DNA of 7,537 bases, taken from Gammaproteobacteria bacterium (GTDB taxonomy: Bacteria > Pseudomonadota > Gammaproteobacteria > Arenicellales > JAOTYS01). Location: positions 1 to 7,537 of the forward strand of contig JAOTYS010000226.1 in assembly GCA_029861795.1 (NCBI GenBank). Direction: 5' to 3'. Every line of letters starts with the position of its first letter. The first letter of the stretch is position 1. The notes under the pieces are model-generated. The model had not been told where the DNA came from. It saw nothing but the letters and a program-made list of their open reading frames with translations, and made no database searches. The position numbers were made by a program, and so were the translations under genes. Shown piece after piece: positions 5,414 to 7,537 of the stretch.

Positions 5414-5449
5414 CTACTTTACCATAAACAGCTATTAATGGGAAAGTAG
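5414..5449. promoter_or_regulatory. 36-bp near-palindrome upstream of the integrase
   Basis: Arms CTACTTTACCAT (5414-5425) and ATGGGAAAGTAG (5438-5449) match at 11 of 12 positions. The 12-nt spacer is centred on AGCT, so symmetry continues to the middle. It lies 11 nt before the integrase ATG. On the minus strand TTGACT (5453-5448) overlaps one arm, and with a 17-bp spacer a weak -10 (TGTTTA, 5430-5425) falls inside the site. It may be an operator for autoregulation or a recombinase core site; the two cannot be told apart here. Confidence 0.5.
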
Positions 5450-5594
5450 TCAAGGGGGTGTGACTGCCTGTCAACCTAAGGTGGCCCTGCAAGCCGAGCG
5501 TAGACCGACTGGAGCAGGAGACCGGTGAGCGAACGACGCTTATTCGGACCTCGGCGAGACACTAGAGTAGAATGTATCTTGTCTACTGTGTTCT

Positions 5595-5600
5595 GTATAC
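5595..5600. promoter_or_regulatory. possible GntR/FCD operator half (GTATAC) before the regulator gene
   Basis: The palindrome GTATAC, in context CTGTATACGA, ends 3 nt before the GntR start codon. TTGTATACAA-like palindromes are known operators of several FCD-type GntR regulators. A -10-like TAGAAT (5568-5573) lies upstream without a clear -35. Autoregulation is an inference from position and motif only. Confidence 0.3.
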
Positions 5601-5603
5601 GAT

Positions 5604-6305
5604 ATGAACGACGCCATATCGGACCTCCCTGCAATCGTCGGGCTAGGACAACCTGTCTCTGACAGAATAGCTGCCCTCTTGCAGACAGCGATCCTCGACG
5701 GCCGTTACCGTCCGGGTCATTGGTTGCGCGAAGTGGACCTCGCCACGCAGCTCGGAGTGAGCCGCACCCCGCTGAGGGAAGCGTTCTATATTCTAGAAAG
5801 GAAGGGTCTACTGCAGATCTTCCCCCGTCGCGGCGCTCGCGTTAAAACAATTACGCCCACCGAAATGGAGTGGCTCCTTACCATACGTGCCTGTCTCGAT
5901 GGGCTCGCCACGAGCCTGGCCGCCAGGAATACATCCCCCGAACACCTGAAGCGTCTCAAAGAGATCCTGTCAGCACAACAACGGGCATCCAAGGCAAAAG
6001 ATTCCCAGGCGTTCCACCGCCTGGGGCAGCAGTTTCACGCCTTGATCTATGAGGCCTGCGGCAACCGAAAGCTGATCTCGATCTACCAGTCCCTCAGTAT
6101 AGAAGGCGCTCTCTATCCGATCTCGGATAATCTCATCCCCGGCGAAAAGGAACTGTCCCTGCGCGACCATGGTCAGCTCCTCAAGGCCATCGCCGCAGCC
6201 GATGAGAAGCACGCGAGACGGTATGCCGAAACACACATCGAGCGCGTAAAGACCCGCTTACAAAAAAGCCTCGCTTCCCAGAGGCGTAATACGCCGCAAA
6301 AGTAG
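5604..6305 (+). CDS. GntR-family transcriptional regulator, FCD (FadR) type
   Basis: A 233-residue regulator. Residues ~16-82 form the GntR winged helix: ILDGRYRPGHWLREVDLATQ, then LGVSRTPLREAFYILERKGL (recognition helix SRTPLREA) and a wing at FPRRGARV. Residues ~86-215 are the FCD all-helical effector domain, with H145 (FHALIYEACGN), H189 (RDHGQLLKAI) and H211 (ETHIERVK) at usual metal-ligand positions. The acidic ligand normally four residues before H145 is Gly (G141), which may weaken metal or ligand binding. Such proteins bind DNA as dimers and usually release it on binding a carboxylate or other small acid. It converges on the aminotransferase and decayed hydantoinase genes, so it probably regulated that catabolic operon. 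A GTATAC palindrome lies at its start; no Shine-Dalgarno is visible. Length is normal for the family. Confidence 0.93.
   Translation: MNDAISDLPAIVGLGQPVSDRIAALLQTAILDGRYRPGHWLREVDLATQLGVSRTPLREAFYILERKGLLQIFPRRGARVKTITPTEMEWLLTIRACLDGLATSLAARNTSPEHLKRLKEILSAQQRASKAKDSQAFHRLGQQFHALIYEACGNRKLISIYQSLSIEGALYPISDNLIPGEKELSLRDHGQLLKAIAAADEKHARRYAETHIERVKTRLQKSLASQRRNTPQK
6262..6285 (-). terminator. possible Rho-independent terminator (minus strand), inside the 3' end of the GntR gene
   Basis: On the minus strand: stem GCCTC/GAGGC (6285-6281 with 6272-6268) with an eight-base loop, followed by six T. It lies 82 nt beyond the end of the hydantoinase B remnant and is well placed to end the convergent aminotransferase-hyuA-hyuB transcript. 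The stem is short and it also encodes the Lys-Ser-Leu-Ala tail of the regulator. Confidence 0.42.
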
Positions 6306-6366
6306 CCGTCGTATTGCGCCGCCTGTCGTCGAGATTCGCTTTGCCCCCGAAGTGCATGATGCATAC

Positions 6367-6521
6367 CTAAATACTGGGGTCCGCTGTGACATATCCTTCC
6401 AGATAATCTCTTTGCCATGCTCAGGGTTACGGTGGGCCGGCGAACCGTATCCGCCACCACCAGCAGCCACAACAGTCAGGGTCGAACCGCTCGGAAAGTC
6501 AACCACAGCCTTGTCCGGAAT
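6367..6521 (-). pseudogene. hyuB: hydantoinase B (HyuB) C-terminal remnant, frameshifted
   Basis: The minus strand reads IPDKAVVDFPSGSTLTVVAA followed by GGGGYGSPAHRNPEH. This is the glycine-rich C-terminal signature of hydantoinase B / 5-oxoprolinase beta-type proteins (LPSG...GGGGYGDP...RDPE). After PEH the homology continues in another frame as RDYLEGYVTADPSI and a stop (6367-6369), the usual C-terminal ...LEGYVS/T-E-A segment. A frameshift therefore lies near 6408-6415. The other ~500 residues of the protein are missing: only 5 nt upstream is the stop of the hyuA remnant. In intact form HyuB pairs with HyuA in ATP-dependent hydrolysis of a hydantoin- or oxoproline-like ring. This copy cannot work. 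Confidence 0.78.
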
Positions 6522-6526
6522 CGTCC

Positions 6527-6804
6527 TCAGAGGACAAAACGATCTCGCCGGCAAACCCTGCCTCCTCTCAAGGCATCGCGTGCCCGCCGCTCGTGGGTGC
6601 GATTGAGATAATTGTGAAGAAAGCAAATCGCGACCGCTTCAACCCCGAGCTCGATCAGCGTCTCCGTCACTCGACCAACCTCGTAGGGCCCGCCAGGTCT
6701 TTCGCTGTTGTGAGCACCTTTACCGAGGTCACGAGTTCACCTGCAGGTAACATAAGCACGAGGTCCGTAAATGTCCCACCTATATCGAAACCAAGCCGGT
6801 AACC
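6527..6804 (-). pseudogene. hyuA: hydantoinase A (HyuA) N-terminal remnants, deleted and frameshifted
   Basis: The first piece (about 6804-6667) reads YRLGFDIGGTFTDLVLMLPA then GELVTSVKVLTTAKDLA, the N-terminus of hydantoinase A / oxoprolinase with its phosphate-binding DIGGTFTD motif. It stops at TGA 6669-6667. In the next frame (about 6684-6530) there follows GPYEVGRVTETLIELGVEAV then AICFLHNYLNRTHERRARDA, which matches a later HyuA segment (GVEAVAVCFLHSY...HERRARE). I estimate that some 80-90 codons between the two pieces are deleted, with a frame change. The rest of the ~650-residue protein is gone, ending at TGA 6529-6527 and passing directly to hyuB. No start codon sits at the expected place before YRLG; upstream is a run of eight G and a GGAGG-like sequence, with TTG 6831 the only in-frame alternative. 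It follows the aminotransferase stop by about 45 nt, which suggests a former operon. Confidence 0.8.
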
Positions 6805-6847
6805 CGACCCCCCCCTCCCGAGAGCGCGCAACCGTTACGATCCATCG

Positions 6848-7537
6848 TTAGCCAGTCTCCTTCAGGGCTGCTTCAGCCGCTCGCACTGTGGTCTCGATCT
6901 CCTCTTCTTCATGACTTGTTGAGAAATAACTGCGTCCGCCGACACGCACCATGATACCGTTCTTTATGAGCCCCATATGGAACCTGATATGACGTTGCAC
7001 ATCGGCCGCCGCCGCGGTGCGATGGTCTCTGATCGCGGCCGTACTGAAAACGATGTCCCAAAGCGGCCCAACGCCGACGACTTGCGCTTCGACACGCGCG
7101 TACCTGACGAGTGCGCGCAACTCTGTCTTCAGCGCTTCTGCGCACTCATGGAATCGAGACATGACCCCTGGGCGGGAAAGTTCTGTGAGCGTCGCCAGGC
7201 CGGCTGCGCACCCTAGCGGATTGCCTGCTTGAGAAGACGTGACATAGCAGTAACCAGCCCTTGCGTCGCCGCGCTGAGGATTACAATGTTCCATAATGGC
7301 ACGCTTACCAGCTACGGCGCTGACTGGGAGTCCGCCACCCAATGCTTTGCCAAACACGGAGAGGTCGGGGATTACGCCTGTTAACTGAGCAGCACCGCCG
7401 AGGGCATGCCGGAAGCCCGTCACGATTTCATCGAATATGAGTACGATACCGTGACGATCACACAGGTTACGTAGGCCACCCAGAAACCCTGGTTCGGCGG
7501 CATAGTAGCGTTGTACGGGCTCCATAATGATCGCCGC
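6848..7537 (-). CDS. class III aminotransferase, glutamate-1-semialdehyde aminomutase-like (5' end outside window)
   Basis: The C-terminal ~230 residues of a PLP-dependent fold-type I enzyme. The reading frame runs through the right window edge (AAIIMEPV...), so the internal Met at 7525 is not the start. Visible landmarks are the cofactor-binding Asp in LIFDEIVTGFR, the PLP lysine in SVFGKALGGGLPVSAVAGKR (K of GKALGGG), the TSSQAGNPLGCAAGLATL segment, and the C-terminal VRVGGRSYFSTSHEEEEIE, which matches the glutamate-1-semialdehyde aminomutase subgroup (family length about 430). Many proteins of this subgroup outside haem synthesis are catabolic aminotransferases. Here the downstream hydantoinase remnants and the convergent GntR/FCD gene favour a catabolic substrate over haem synthesis, but the substrate cannot be read from the sequence. 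It ends in TAA 6850-6848 and shows no damage within the window. Confidence 0.92.
   Translation of the reverse strand, partial: AAIIMEPVQRYYAAEPGFLGGLRNLCDRHGIVLIFDEIVTGFRHALGGAAQLTGVIPDLSVFGKALGGGLPVSAVAGKRAIMEHCNPQRGDARAGYCYVTSSQAGNPLGCAAGLATLTELSRPGVMSRFHECAEALKTELRALVRYARVEAQVVGVGPLWDIVFSTAAIRDHRTAAAADVQRHIRFHMGLIKNGIMVRVGGRSYFSTSHEEEEIETTVRAAEAALKETG

Noticed and set aside
6258..6626. 122-codon minus-strand frame
   Set aside because: It contains the HyuB signature in the middle, but its ends are out of register with the family; it is part of the decayed hyuAB region, not a gene.
6977..7232. + strand frames opposite the aminotransferase
   Set aside because: Shadows of a well-conserved GC-rich gene on the other strand.
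1..7537. CRISPR array or retron
   Set aside because: No regularly spaced direct repeats and no Cas or reverse-transcriptase gene in any frame.

Overview
The window reads as an accessory (genomic-island) stretch of a proteobacterial chromosome or large plasmid. The evidence is an integron attC-type recombination site, a proteobacterial-type tyrosine integrase, an FCD-type GntR regulator, and decayed hydantoinase genes beside a class III aminotransferase. Composition changes along the window: the left part is AT-richer and full of orphan genes, and the right part (from about 4.7 kb) is GC-richer. No species call is justified from the sequence alone.

Left region (1-2270): a putative four-helix membrane protein on +, a short relic of an endonuclease/exonuclease/phosphatase-family gene, a strong minus-strand terminator, and two small two-helix membrane proteins on -, one with a near-consensus sigma-70 promoter. 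These are followed by a + strand AbiU2-like HEPN protein whose stop codon lies inside an attC site. The sequence TTATGT at 1687 is the expected partner of that attC's R'' box, so 1687-2259 looks like one complete integron cassette with no integron integrase in view.

Middle (2240-4770): a gene-free stretch carries a Y-shaped inverted-repeat structure. It is followed by a 682-residue minus-strand ATPase-TOPRIM protein of the OLD/PARIS type, a probable anti-phage effector. Just upstream of its ATG is a block strongly resembling the anticodon-to-T-arm part of a tRNA-Lys(UUU) gene, then a perfect 18-bp palindrome, then a compact tyrosine recombinase on -. This suggests an integrase with a tRNA-Lys attachment site, and a defence gene loaded directly at that junction.

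Right region (5404-7537): a near-palindromic 36-bp site lies upstream of the integrase. A GntR/FCD regulator on + is followed, on the opposite strand, by a class III (glutamate-1-semialdehyde-aminomutase-like) aminotransferase running off the window edge and then by clearly broken remnants of hydantoinase A and B genes. The aminotransferase and hyuA/hyuB probably formed one catabolic operon, with the convergent GntR gene as its likely regulator. That operon has been deleted and frameshifted in its 3' half.
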